DNA of 64,000 nucleotides. Origin: Epithemia pelagica. Lineage: Eukaryota > Bacillariophyta > Bacillariophyceae > Surirellales > Surirellaceae. The notes beneath the pieces were generated by a model that saw only the letters and a program-made list of their open reading frames with translations, had not been told where the DNA came from and did not search any database. Below, in pieces: positions 21,863-33,473 of this stretch (its first letter is position 1; every line of letters begins with the position of its first letter). The stretch is taken from NCBI GenBank assembly GCA_946965045.2, contig OX337237.1:1054001-1118000 (forward strand), given 5' to 3'. The position numbers and the translations under genes are program-made.

Positions 21863-23287
21863 ATGGTACAACACTTGTTTAGCAACGTCGGTTTTCGACA
21901 GAGCCTCGTTCTGGTCTTGTTCGTAGCGGTCTTTTCTTCGGCGGAAGGTCGTGTGCTCCGTCGAGAGCCAAGAAAGACCACAACAACGACAACTGCGACG
22001 AGAGGTGAAACTCGTCGTCGTGCCGATAACTATGGTGGATCGGGCAATGGATATGGATATGGCAATAGCGGCAAGGGCTACGGTTCGAGCGGAAGTAGCC
22101 ACGCTGGACAAAGTTACGGCACAACCAACGCCTATACCGGTAGCAGTGGCAGTGGCTACAGTGGCATCACAACCTCCTACGGTGGCACCGGCTCTTACGG
22201 TGGTGGCAGCGGCACGTATGGTAGTGGCCCCCAATATACAGGAAGCACATACGGTGGAAACGCGTATACTGGAAACTCGAATGGTGGAAACTCGTATGGT
22301 GGAACAGTCAGTTCGGCCCAAGGAGCGAGCACCGGTACTTCTGTCTTTGGTTACTCATCAGGTATAAGCAGCAGCACTCTTGATTCGACTACCAACAACT
22401 ATCAGGAACCGAATTATCAGGCGTCCTTCTACGATTCCGAAGAGCAGCAAAAACAAAACTTTTTCAACGATGGAAATGGCAAGCCATCCATCTTGTTCCT
22501 TGTTGGAGCCGTCGCTGCTGCCTTTGTGTCTTGTTTTGGTATGGGAAAGATTCGTCAGATCCAAAACAGATCCTCCTACCTCAAAGCACGCGAAAGTGCT
22601 CAAATTCTGTTGGAGGAAAGTGCACTCGGCTATGTTGCCGCCGCGGCTCCCACCACTCGTGCCGTCAAGAATGTACCCGTAAGCGGCGAGTACAAAATCT
22701 CGTATTTGGAACAGGGAAGAACCTTTTACTCCAAAACCCATTTGAAGTTTGGCATGTCTCGTGACCGAGGTGGATGGGAGATTAGCGGATACGGCAAGGA
22801 TGCGGATGGACACTTTAAGATTGTCGAAGGTTTTGTTTCACCCGCTCCTGCGGGTGCTGCTGCCGCCTCCAGTGGCGAAGCAGCCACGGCGGCCTCCACC
22901 GTGGCAGCCGAAACTTCCACCAAGGCCTTGGCCATGAATGCTTACTGGGTGGAACAGGCCGAAAACGAAGAACGTCTTGTCTTGAACACGGGCACCTTCC
23001 ATTTTGACCCGCTTTCAACTCCCCACTTCGAAGGTGGTTGGAAAGCAAGCAATGGCATGTCCGGTCAATATCATGGCTTCCGACTGGAACAACAGGACAA
23101 GATCCAACCAGCGGGAGATCTTTTGTCGCACATTCCAAAGCGTAAAGGAGACGACGTATCGATAATAGCCGACGTAGAACAATGTGGCAAGTCAGACGAC
23201 GACGGTCCATTGAAGCCCGCAGATTATCAACTCATTAAAGACCGAAAAGACAATGGTCGTCCCAGAGGCGTCCAGTTGGTGTTTTAA
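21863..23287 (+). CDS. Secreted or anchored Gly/Tyr/Ser-rich protein
   Basis: A single exon of 474 aa. Residues 1-29 form a signal peptide (FRQSLVLVLFVAVFSSAEG). Residues about 53-165 are a low-complexity Gly/Tyr/Ser/Thr region with degenerate GSYGG / NSYGG / GSGYSG units, like adhesive or wall-associated proteins. A transmembrane helix follows at about 209-228 (ILFLVGAVAAAFVSCFGMGK). The C-terminal half has two copies of a beta-type motif: GEYKISYLEQGRTFYSKTHL...GWEISGYGKDADGHFKIVEG, and TGTFHFDPLSTPHFEGGWKA...YHGFRLEQ. This G.W..SG.G.D..G.F.I pattern recurs in diatom membrane proteins of unknown role and should lie on the opposite membrane side from the Gly-rich part. An extracellular matrix or frustule-associated function is an inference. 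Confidence 0.75.
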   Translation: MVQHLFSNVGFRQSLVLVLFVAVFSSAEGRVLRREPRKTTTTTTATRGETRRRADNYGGSGNGYGYGNSGKGYGSSGSSHAGQSYGTTNAYTGSSGSGYSGITTSYGGTGSYGGGSGTYGSGPQYTGSTYGGNAYTGNSNGGNSYGGTVSSAQGASTGTSVFGYSSGISSSTLDSTTNNYQEPNYQASFYDSEEQQKQNFFNDGNGKPSILFLVGAVAAAFVSCFGMGKIRQIQNRSSYLKARESAQILLEESALGYVAAAAPTTRAVKNVPVSGEYKISYLEQGRTFYSKTHLKFGMSRDRGGWEISGYGKDADGHFKIVEGFVSPAPAGAAAASSGEAATAASTVAAETSTKALAMNAYWVEQAENEERLVLNTGTFHFDPLSTPHFEGGWKASNGMSGQYHGFRLEQQDKIQPAGDLLSHIPKRKGDDVSIIADVEQCGKSDDDGPLKPADYQLIKDRKDNGRPRGVQLVF

Positions 23288-23729
23288 GGGAGGAAGGACC
23301 ACCATATCTGTTTTTCCTTCACCCGATAGTATAGTTGCCCGTTCACACCACAATCGTGCGAAAATGTATTGTTGAACCATTGTTAAACCTAAATTAAAAA
23401 TCCATGGAACCACTATTCTCGAGTGTTTGTATCCATTTGTCTCAGACAGATATACGCTTCCTAAGAGTTATTCTGTTTTCTTCCTTTCCGTGAACAGCCG
23501 CGCCGAATGACAATGAAACTGAAATGTGCCTGTTCAGGAGGAACTTGGGCTATAGAAGAAAATGTTAGATTGATGAGGTCATCATGGCTTAAATCAATCT
23601 TTAACGATGAAGTTCTATAGAGCTAGGCAATCCATTTGTTTTGTGGGGTAGAGTGAGTCAGTGGTTGAATGCACAAATGATTGAAGTGTGCAGGCCGTCT
23701 GCAAAAACAAACTAGAAACGACACAATGC
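23288..23729. other. Convergent 3' regions
   Basis: About 440 nt between converging stop codons. No gene or repeat seen. Confidence 0.35.
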
Positions 23730-25596
23730 TCAACGATGAGCGCGCCGGCGTCCATTGGAGGCCGCACCAGATCGACGACCACGATGTCTGTTAGCCGTAA
23801 ACATGGGATCCCATGCTGCACGAACAACAAAGGAACAACAAATATGAGCCAAATCACCACATCAATACTCGATCAACAAGCTATGAGGATTCAAATAAAC
23901 ACATACCTGGAAGCACTATTGGCGAGGTCTGCATTCCCTCCATGGATTTGGGGGAAAGATACTTCGGAGGCGCCACTACTTCAAAGACGTACTCGTCAAA
24001 CCAATTATTGTTCATCGTGTAGTAACCATTGTCACCCGAGTCCCCCCAAGAATTTTCCACACGCCATCGAGTCGGAGAGGTCATGTCCTTTGGCAAGGTT
24101 TTGATACAGCTCGAAGCACCTGTCTTCTTCGATTCCTGTTCCTCCGATCCGATCACATCCAGGCCGACTCCGGTAAACAACATAACATGAGTCCCCATGG
24201 GAGAACCATATCGAATTCGATCGGCCTTGGTCATTTTCATCGAGGGAGGAGGAATGTTGTAAAACGCATTCATTTCATACAAGTTTTCGTCCCATAGACC
24301 ATGATAGTCGTCCATTTCTTCGTCCACGTTACATGCAAACCACACTGGAAGTTTATCTTTCATCATGGCAATGGACATGTGCTTGATTTCACACATGGGG
24401 AGATTCAAAAACACTACTGGATCGCCTCCACAAATAGGCATGGCGTACTTGGGTTGATACCGTCGATAATACTCATGACGAGGATCATGAATGATGCTGA
24501 TATAGTCTTGATAGGGAACCGTAACATAATTCCGGGCAAAGTCATGGGGAGAATAGTTCTGTAACTGATGCAAGGTGCCATCGGTATCACGCCATTGCCA
24601 GTCGAATCCAGTCTTCTTATCGTCCTTATCGCTAGAAGGGCTACAAGACGGTGGCGTTCCCATATGAATGGTCAAAACACGATGACATTGCGCTACGCAC
24701 TTCCACTTGACTTGACGGGCTTCTTCAACAGTGGCTCCGGAATGCATCATGGTTCGCATAACAAAGGCAGTTTTGGTCAACAGATTGTTGATGAAATCGT
24801 CTACTTCTTCGGTATAGGAGCTGCTGAAGGACTCTGGATACACTTGTTTAGGCACCAGTCCATACTTGTTGATAAGAGTGACGGCGATGCTCCAGTCACC
24901 ACCATCATCAATGGGCCATCCAAGAAACGAAGAGACCAACCGGTCATCGAGAGGGCGGTCAACGGTTTCAATGATGAACTCCAAAAAGAAATTGGCCTGT
25001 TCCAACAGATGGTAAAACAAGAGGTAGCTTTCACTGAATTCAAAGTTGCCCAGTTTGAGAATATCGCGCGTCCCAAATCGAAAGAGGTTGAGTGTTCCAA
25101 ACATCCAACAACGACCAGAGTACTTTTGATCAGTGGCTGGCATGCCTCCATGGTCCAAGTTAATCGAAAAGTAGGGAGACAAACTCGTTTGAATCAAGTC
25201 TCGACGTAGGGTCAAATCGTACATGGAACACGAACTGGCTGCATTTTGGGCTACATAACCAGACGGATCCTTTACAAAGTCTTGTTCCAATTGCGCCAAA
25301 CGAGCTTGATCGATGGTGCGACCGTCCTGGTCTTGATGGATACTTTTGAATCTGCCTGGACCGTTTCGAAGTTCAGCTTTCTCCAGATGACTGGAGATGA
25401 CTTTCTGTTGCAAGGAATTTGTCTCTCCGTCATTCATCGAGTGATGATGTGCGACCAATTCCCATGGTTCTTCCTCGACTTTGTCGATTGTATTTTTGCG
25501 CATCGTCTCAGGATCTCCTTCATTGCACGTCTGCACACCAACACTTGTTGCTGAAGATGAAGATTTTGATTCATTGATCGTCTTGTGGATACGCAT
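23730..25596 (-). CDS. BLMH-like: Bleomycin hydrolase-type cysteine aminopeptidase (C1B)
   Basis: Exon 25596-23907 plus a short last exon 23815-23730, joined across a 91-nt intron (GTATGT...CAG); 591 aa. The papain-like triad is visible: Cys163 in SGRCWMFGTLNLF, His470 in GTHVMLFTGVG and Asn515 in WRVENSWGDSG. Gln155-type oxyanion context and KYSGRCW are typical of the family. Splicing restores the conserved LPAWDPM near the C-terminus, which would otherwise end in an unrelated tail. Bleomycin hydrolases are cytosolic hexamers that trim peptides and detoxify homocysteine thiolactone. The protein continues 23 residues beyond WDPM with an Arg-rich tail, unusual because the family normally ends a few residues later and uses that terminus in the active site. 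The start is the first ATG; about 90 residues precede the conserved region. Confidence 0.92.
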
Positions 25597-26255
25597 TTGT
25601 TCTTCCAGCTTTTCTGGCTGTTCGGTGCAGTGTGAGTTAGTGGTCTGAAGTTGAATAGAATCGACATGTTCAACTGGAACCTACCGAAAGAACGACAGAA
25701 GCATCAGGGACGTCTGGCGTTGAGGTCCTCTTGCGGGCGCTAATTTGGCTTCGTGCCATCTTTGTTACTCCTATGATTTTGCTTGCCTTCTTGTGGTTAT
25801 TGCTTCTTGGGTTTGCTTCACATTCCCGGTTCCATCCCACAAGAATCCAATGCCAACATCAAAGATATTACACCCCATCAGTTAATTTGTTTCAACTACA
25901 CCCTTCGTGGTTATTGACGCGTTTCCATTTCGCGATCAGGAGTTTCCGAAAGACTATGATAGCTAATGACTATGTTAGCTACCATCGAGGAGTAGTCACT
26001 CCTATTGTCCCTTTTAGCGAACAAATGCATGGTTGAGGTAGAAGGAGCACTACCTACAAGGAGTAGAAAAGGTGCCCAAGTGTTACTCTACTCCTATGAG
26101 AAATGGGCGGTATATATGTACTGACTATGCAAAGTGAATTCAAGAATGTACAATCTGAGTGGGTCCCCGTCAAAGTTTCAAGTAATGGTGGGCTGCCAAA
26201 TGGTCAAGTGAAAGTGCTTCTTTCTGTTACATGTTTGGTTTCAGATCACAGCCCG
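25597..26255. other. Intergenic, no gene seen
   Basis: About 660 nt holding the promoter of the peptidase gene and the 3' end of DUF6824 gene 2. Several ACTCCTA-type motifs occur at about 25767-26095. No coding frame is supported. Confidence 0.4.
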
Positions 26256-27870
26256 TTATGTCTCTTTTTTGGTTTCCTTGTAGTTGTAATGAAACATTGT
26301 GGGTAGGGAAGAAGTAGTGCATGAGGATTCCCCAACCGTCGGACCATTGGTTCTCCGTTCGGGTTGGTCCGAGCCTGTTTGATCCACAAAGGCCAATATA
26401 GCCTCATCGCTCACCAACGGAGCAAGAGGGGAACTAAAGTTTCTTCCCCAGTCTTCTTGATCTTCCGCAAGTTTTATTGCCGAAAGTGAGACATCCAAAC
26501 TGCTGCAGCTTTCATTGTCTGCGTGAGCTTGTAGATGCACACTGTTTCGATCCGACAACATTCTGGTGGTTCCAGAGGATGCATGCCTGGTAATACCAGT
26601 TTCAAGCAAGTGATGGTTGTTGTTTGGTACGGATTCAGCATCGACGGCCCGCAAATGTTCGGCAACATGTTGTTGTTGTTGTTGTTGTTGTTGCTCCAAA
26701 GAATATCTGCCAATGCTGGTATCGGTTATGACAGCTGGTTCGCTCGTTGCGGCTACCTGCTTTGGTAAGAATGCGTTTGCATCGTATCCGAGGGAAGATA
26801 GAATCTCCTGATTGGTCAGCAGAGGTGCCGGTTTGGTGGAATTTTGTCCGTGTTCCATAGTATGATCGCTGTCACTGTCCCATAGATCCATGAGGACCGA
26901 AATATCCAAACTTCCGACACTTTCTGCTCCACTGAGTTTCTCGCCAGAGCGGATCTGGTCGTCATTATCATCTTCAATGTACGTAGCACACGATGAGGAG
27001 GACGAAGAGTGCGCACTGTTCAAACAGAATGTTCTGTCATTCGGGGGCTTGGCGACGTCTGGACCTTGGCCTCCAACTTCTAACGGAGTTGTGACAAGGC
27101 TTTTCGGTCGGTTTCTGGCGTCGTTATCAAGAACCGAGGAATCGCTCGATCTCGACAGCAGCGATTCCCGACGTTCGTTATCTGATGCCGACGATACTTC
27201 GGACTTGCATTGGTCCGTCATTTGATACCGAAGAGCCTACAAGAGATGAATCAAGGACGAGTTTGTTAGAGAAAGTTATCGAAGGTCGAAATTCCATTTG
27301 TTTCTCGCAGGAGACAACACTTACCTGTCCGATCTTTTTCCGTATTTGAAAGTTGTTGGCCAGGCACCATTGGATCCCATCATCCCCTGAAATGCCTCTG
27401 GCCCTGGGTGTTCGCTTGGAAACAGACACTTTGGCGGAACGAGCAGTCCTGCCCATGGGATGAAGAAAGCGTCCTCCCCATGCCTGAACAGCCCCAACAA
27501 TCTCAAAGACAATTCGTGATTTCACACTTCTCGAATCCGCTTCATGGTATCGTTGCGCATTTTGTCGGACGACGGTTTGGAAGCGCAGATTTCCCTCCCA
27601 TCGGACATTTCCTCTCCCCAATAACACATCGTCTGCTTGACGAGCAACCACAACTGTCTTTGGACTTTTGCTCGTAGGAAGAGAAAAGGTCGACTGGGTC
27701 AAGGAAGTCTCCTTCTCGGTGATGCAAGTTTCGCGGTTGGCCATGGGAGGAGCCAGCGATTGGGGAGCATCCTTAATTTTGTGGTTGTCCTCCATAAGTA
27801 ACAAGTCAACCGTAGTCAAGTCAAAGTCGATATCGATGTCTCGTGTTTGAAGGAAGAAGGAAACATTCAT
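26256..27870 (-). CDS. DUF6824-domain protein, copy 2
   Basis: Two exons, 27870-27325 and 27236-26256, with an 88-nt intron (GTAAGT...TAG), giving 508 aa. The DUF6824 domain spans residues about 79-188: DDVLLGRGNVRWEGNLRFQT, RYHEADSRSVKSRIVFEIVG, GGRFLHP, and IRKKIGQALRYQ, the last assembled across the splice junction. An insertion of about 25 residues, rich in Arg/Ser/Lys (GRTARSAKVSVSKRTPRARG), separates the RFL and W(C) parts, longer than in copy 1. The C-terminal 320 residues are Ser/Asp/Gln rich with a run of eight Gln and repeated SLDVS or SLDIS phrases, as in transcription regulators. Function is unknown. An in-frame ATG at 27795 is an alternative start. Confidence 0.85.
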
Positions 27871-28714
27871 TGGCGGATGTGTTCTTTGGTGGTTTCTCAA
27901 TTTATGAGTCTTCCAAGATGACGATGATGATGTTGGACCCAAAGAGGTGGCACCGTTGTGATCGTCACAACTCGGAGTTGTTTATGTGGACTATTCATCG
28001 GAGCATTCATCATCATCGAACATGTGGTGGAGCGAATAGCTTCTTTTTGTTCGTTTATCCATTTCACCGATCTTTTTATGATGTTGTTGTTGTTCTTTTT
28101 GGTTGCTGTGGTCCGGAAGATTCTTCTGACCATCGCAAAAAAGGGATTGGATGTGTGCCTGCCCCATATGTGCGACTGATCTGCCAGCTGGTCAGCTGGT
28201 AGAGAAGGAATGACTCGTGACTCGCATTCCTTTCCTTAAATGAATATGAATCCAAAAGAACGCGAATCCAGTAGAGAACGGAGCGCGGACATCACAGCGA
28301 TGTCTTGATTCTGGAGTCATAGTTTGCGATTTGCGAAAGAGCCTTTTGCCTTGTGCCCCTTTACTGCGAGAAGTAGGGCTCCCGAGTCCCGAGTCCCGTT
28401 CGGAACAATAATCCTCATCGCTACAAATTCAAAAAATATGAACGGCAAGGGGTAATCATAAGGTACATGTTTCTTGGGTGAATATGGTGCGCCTGGTAGT
28501 TCTTCGGCCAGGAGGACCTTAATTATGCCCCTACACTACAGTCTACAATATAGCTACTGGGCTCGAAACAACAAAGACCGAGTACCGAGTTTACTTCCGA
28601 TTTCATTTTTTCAAGTTTCCAGTGTGTATTCGGCTTCCGGCTGTTCCGGCATCTGATGCATGATAAGAAAACCTATCGACCTTCATGGATATTCCAATCA
28701 GTCTTCTTTTAGCA
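27871..28714. other. Intergenic up to the piggyBac element
   Basis: About 840 nt with no supported gene. An open frame from 28660 runs into the mobile element but crosses its terminal repeat, so it is not a natural gene. Confidence 0.4.
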
Positions 28715-28718
28715 TTAA

Positions 28719-28785
28719 CGCCAATCGTAAAGAACAGGTTTTAAGCTTATGCGAGCAGCATATAGGTGTCTCCCATAAATTTTAT
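28719..28785 (+). repeat. Left terminal inverted repeat of the piggyBac-like element
   Basis: Begins CGCCAATCGTAA directly after TTAA. The inner block with GCGAGCAGCATATA starts near 28751, after a 20-nt insertion relative to the right end. Confidence 0.85.
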
Positions 28786-28992
28786 CGGAGTCAACGTGCT
28801 GCTCGAATTGCTGTCTCCCTTATTAAAACAGTAAAGCAAGCTGTGTTAAGCAATGACGCCTGTGTCATTTTTTCCCTCATTCATTGCGTCCAAGGTCACT
28901 CATTCATGAATGATACCAAAGCAATCTATTGTTACTTCTATTCCTTACTCGTCTACTGGCCTTCCGTCAACACCGCCTCCCAACCGAAGATC

Positions 28993-29649
28993 ATGAATGG
29001 TAAGTGCGCGGATTATTTCATACAGGAATCCAACCCATCAAGTGTTTCTTGTTTCCATTCACCCCTCTAATCTTTTCTGTGCAAAAATGCAGGTCTCATT
29101 GAGTCGATCGAAGTTGCAGAGATGCATCTTGAACCTGAAGACAACAATCAAGCAAACACTGTTGTGATGGTCCCCTTCACTCTCCAGAAACCCCGAGTGC
29201 TAGTTACTGGAGAAAAGGGCAGTGTCATTGACGAGACCGCTGAAGCTACTGAGACTAGATATCTGCCCGAACAATACGCTTGTCCTGAAAGCATCAGTAC
29301 GATTCTCCTCGAACTCAACCACAATACGCCTCCCTCCCAAACTCACGGATACATGCATTGGGAGAGTGTTTGCGGAGTCTGTCAACAAAATCCCTGCGTT
29401 ATTGTCGACAATCTTCCTTACCTTCATGAAATAGCAATGCATATGAAGAAAAAAGGTGAATCGAATCGCAGTATTCGATATCAATTGTATCGCCGCTTGT
29501 CGAACAAGCTTCATGGCCCCCTTGGACGCGGCCACCGCGTACAACTTCCTGATTGTTTGGTTGATTTTGTTCGCGAAAACTTCCCCAACGAGAACCCAGA
29601 TGAACAGTACGTTGGCTTTCGCGAAGGTCCTATCAATCACGACGAGTAA
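28993..29649 (+). CDS. piggyBac-associated Cys-rich accessory ORF
   Basis: Two exons: a 7-nt first exon (28993-28999, ATGAATG) and 29093-29649, with a 93-nt GTAAGT...CAG intron, giving 187 aa. The spliced start reads MNGLIESIEVAEMHLEP. The centre has SVCGVCQQNPCVIVDNL, a CxxC-x4-C cluster that may bind zinc, followed by a basic helix (NRSIRYQLYRRLSNKLHGPL) and a conserved-looking end (DEQYVGFREG). It lies within the transposon and converges with the transposase, 65 nt between stops, so it is probably an element-encoded helper or DNA-binding factor; this is inference. The frame is open upstream to 28660, but those codons cross the terminal repeat and are not expected to be part of the protein. 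Confidence 0.6.
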
Positions 29650-29714
29650 TCAAGCACTAAGAGACTAGCGTCAAAGTGGGTAATATTCTCTTATTTAGAT
29701 TATTCAATTCTCTT

Positions 29715-32700
29715 CTAGAGTTCATGCATTTCTCTACTTTCGTCAGTACTTTCATAGTCACCATCATTGTTGTCATCGTCTTCTTCTGTATCATTCCGTC
29801 CGTGGTTCCTGCGCTTTCTTTTCCTTGTCCACTCTGGAGGCAAACCGTGTTTCTCGCGTAGATCCATTATGATTGGATGATTCTTCTTTGTTGTGTATTT
29901 GTATCGAGCTCCCGGAGATGACGCTGGTCGACACATGAACATTTCTCTTCCATTGGTCGAATGGAGAATCTCGAAGCATGTGAGATCGGTGAATTGAGGG
30001 AGTTGATGGATCTTCCATCCATCTTCTCTTTCGTCCTTGCATGATACCAAATGGGCAACAATCTCACACTTGGCACATTGACCCACGTTGGTAAAAATGC
30101 CTTTCATACCAAGCTCTTTGCGTTTCCAACGATATTCCAACAAACATATGGCGCATGCAACTCCTCTGTTACCTTCCAATGGGATGGGATAGTGCCCATC
30201 TTCACACGTTCGTTCCCTTGCTGCAGTAATCCTCCTTGCCAAAGCGTCTACTTCCTCTGTGTGGACGTAGCTGCACATTGCTTGTGCGACACAGGTGTAG
30301 AATGCATGCCGCGTGAGCTTCGTGCGTCGAGCTCGGACACGGTCTCCAGCGGACATGTTCCATCCGATGTAGGCATTTAGAAGCATAACATCCATTATGC
30401 CTAAACCAGTCTTCTTGTACCACTTTTTGAAATGCCCATGAGTGGCAAAACCGCCAAAATGTTGTCGCATCTGGTCCCCTTCATCTATCCCCCCCATTGT
30501 CTCTTGATACCGAATGAGAACTATAGGGCAATTGAATATCTCTTTGTTGGGTCCAACTTGTCGTTGTACCTGTCCTTTGCCATTATTTTTGTAACTCGAT
30601 GCAAAATTTACCACTTTCGAGTCCACCCATTGCCCAATGATGATTCAATTCACTTTGTCGTGTGCCAGGTGGATTGTTCCTCGGTTAGTTTTTGTCTTCT
30701 TTAGTTGCGTCAGTCTCTTGTTCCACCCAACTCTGTTTGAACGTACTGTGCCTGTCGCGAGGATTTTCAGACGATCACGAAGAATAACCAGTAATTGGGG
30801 CACTGCATATCTATTGTCCATTGCCAAATGACGGAATCCGTTGGTTTCCTTATGCAACTCCAACGCATAACATGCGTTTACCACAGCCTTCATCGTTGTA
30901 GGAAGTTTCTTGGCCTTCTCTCGTATATAAGAGTTGGTAGCATTTTTTCCTTGATATACGTCCAGATGGAGAATTGCGTAGGACCTGGAAGAAGCGAGAA
31001 TGAAGAACACGAAATTTTTGCGGCTTGTCCTTGTTGTACTGCCTAACAGGGCAGTACCGGGAGCGACAGCCAATTCCACCTTCATCAAATGCCAAATCTT
31101 GAGGAATCCAAAATGATCTCTTGGAAGCAGCGTTAACAGCTTGAATGAGTTTCCGAAGCTAGTAGCACTTGTCACCGCCCCTTGCAGCACCTTTGTTCTC
31201 AAAGTGAAAGGCTCCTCTTATCTGACGGAATCTGGCCAACCTCATGTATCTCGAAGCCCATCCTTCACTATCAAGAGTCTCTACAGAGGGAAGAGCAGTT
31301 CCCAGACTGTACATACGGTTTGAGGTCTGAAAATAAGAGGCATAGCCTCCACCATCAACTGGTCGGAGTGACATCATTAGGATGATTCCGAGGAACCTCG
31401 TCATTTCTTCTGCCGTGACATCCTTCCATTTTTGGGAATGATAATAACCTCGGCGCCCCATCAAACGCGGACGGATTTTCTGGTGAAAGTACTGATTAGT
31501 TGCGGCAGCCATATCGGAAATCAATGAATTCGACAATCCACCAATAACACGGAGACAATCTAGTGGAGTATGGAACTCATCCGCTACTCCAGCTTTCAGA
31601 CCGTCTTCTCCACGAAACATTGACCTGTTATGACGTTCCTTACCAATCCACGACAACATATTGTTAGACGCATCAACCTGTTTGTAATGAAAGTGCAAGT
31701 TGTCGATCAGTACTTTGAGATTTGTTGAATTGTTGGAGTCTTCGTCGTCCGAAACCGAGTCTGTTGATTCTCCATCATCTTCTTGTGTGTTGTCTTGGGC
31801 AGAATCATTGTCATCGCTTTGACAATAATCATCCAATGGATTCTGTGACCTTTGCACGGTATCGTTGAAGTCCAGCTCAAAACCACCGTCCGCATCTTCA
31901 TCTGAAGAAGATCCCTTGTCGTCAATGTCATTATTTGCTCTAGCGTCATTTTGCTGTTGTTGTTGTCGACGAGTGGTGACAGTAGGGATGGCAGCCATTT
32001 CTATGGAGTTGTTGTTTGGTTGAAGTTGTTGAGCCGCGGTATCAGTTGTCCCTGTCGAGTCTCCTGTATTGGAAGTACCAAAAAGACGTGTGGCAACTTG
32101 GTTGATTGGAGTGTGATTGTTATCTTCATCTCCAGTTGCTGCCTCAGAGTTATTCATTGCTGGAGAGGGTTCACCTCGTGGGGCAGTCATCAAAGTGGCT
32201 CGACCCTGTGCTCGCTCTTGAGTGGACGGTGGATTGGATCGTGTCCGACGATTGGAATGCCGCAAAGATGAATTGCTAGCATTCCTTAGGGCGTCTCTTC
32301 TTCGTGCTCGTTCTGTTGTTGGAGGAGGTGGTGGTGGTGCTCTTGCTGTGTTGCCGCGTCGAGGCGATCGTCGTAGTGCAGGTGACTGTGTGACGTTGTT
32401 GCTGCCACCATGAACCTCGGAAACTTGACTTTGTTGTTGTTGCTGTTGTGTTACAGATGGTTCACCATTTGGCCTGTATGCTTCAATGTACTGACGAAGC
32501 CTCTCTTTCACTGTTTTCGTTGATATGAACTGAGACTTGATCCAGTTCTGGGGGACTTGCATAGTACTAATCGTACCGTTGTCCCAGATAATGGAATAAG
32601 CATTGCCATTTTTCTTTGACGGGCACTCCATGATTTTTCCGACTACACGAACAGGATTGTCAGTTTCATTTGGACGAAAGCGCGGTAGAAAATCTTGGTA

Positions 32701-33174
32701 GAAGTTATCATGGATCCAAAATTCGTCTGGAGCAACAAGAAAGCGCTTGGCATACGAAAACCGCGATCGCTGGTGGTTGTTGCCAGGTGGACGTCGAGGA
32801 CGATCGTGTGTCTGTGTTGTTTTGGTAGCGACGACTCCCGGACGGGCAACGTTGGAACCCGATTCTGTTGCATGTTCGCGTGTTGCTGTTGTTGTAGTAG
32901 TTGTAGGTGCAACGTTGGTGGATGAATCCATTGCTTCTGAATTGCGGGGTGGAGGTGCGACAGTATTGTTGGCGATTGCTTCAAACGGTGGTGGTGGTTG
33001 GGGGGGAACACCAAAGGCTGCCTCTGTTGCTAAGGCATTGCCAACAGATTGTTCGGGAAGTTGGGCGGTATCTTCGGTGGCATGGTCAATATCTGGTTCG
33101 ATGAGCGGTTGCGACAAATTCGGTTGTCCTGACTCTTGGTCCTCGTTCTCCGCAGGTACAGCTGCAGACGACAT
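29715..33174 (-). pseudogene. piggyBac transposase (DDE_Tnp_1_7), broken by two stops and a frameshift
   Basis: From ATG 33174 the frame runs 671 codons. Residues 1-440 are mostly disordered (Gln, Asn, Pro, Thr), with a small folded part around DEFWIHDNFYQDFLPRF. The piggyBac core then starts: TPLDCLRVIGGLSNSLISDM and WKDVTAEEMTRFLGIILMM. A TAG at 31161-31159 follows GGDKCY; the same frame continues with LAFDEGGIGCRSRYCPVRQY and NKDKPQKF, which contains the first catalytic Asp region. A one-base insertion near 31016 shifts the frame into VFFILASSRSYAILHLDVYQ. A TGA at 30647-30645 precedes IIGQWVDSKVVNFASSYKNN and the RYQETMGGIDEGDQ hallmark. A Cys-rich C-terminal part with CAICLLEY and CAKCEIV follows. 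Three lesions in one copy indicate long inactivity. Confidence 0.88.
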
Positions 33175-33473
33175 TGCCTTTGGTGGACGTCTTCTTCACT
33201 ATATTGACCGTCAAAATGGAGAATCCTGCAACGATCGGCCCAGATGATAGGAATATAGAATCATACAAAGTTGGGCCCTAGGCGCAGGATGATCGAAATG
33301 AACAGAAATGAGGAAAATCGCCCATTTTTCAAAGCAAAATATCACGCTATTGACTGTGTATTTACTGTAGACTATCATATATGAAGTTGTTCGGAATTCC
33401 AAGATCTTTCGAACAATGAAGTCAGATCTGCATGAAATTGAAGTTTCAGGAAGTTATACGAAGTGAAAGTTAA

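Noticed and set aside
28660-28995. Possible 112-codon N-terminal extension of the piggyBac accessory ORF
   Set aside because: It begins outside the transposon and crosses its terminal repeat, so it cannot be part of the element's own gene.
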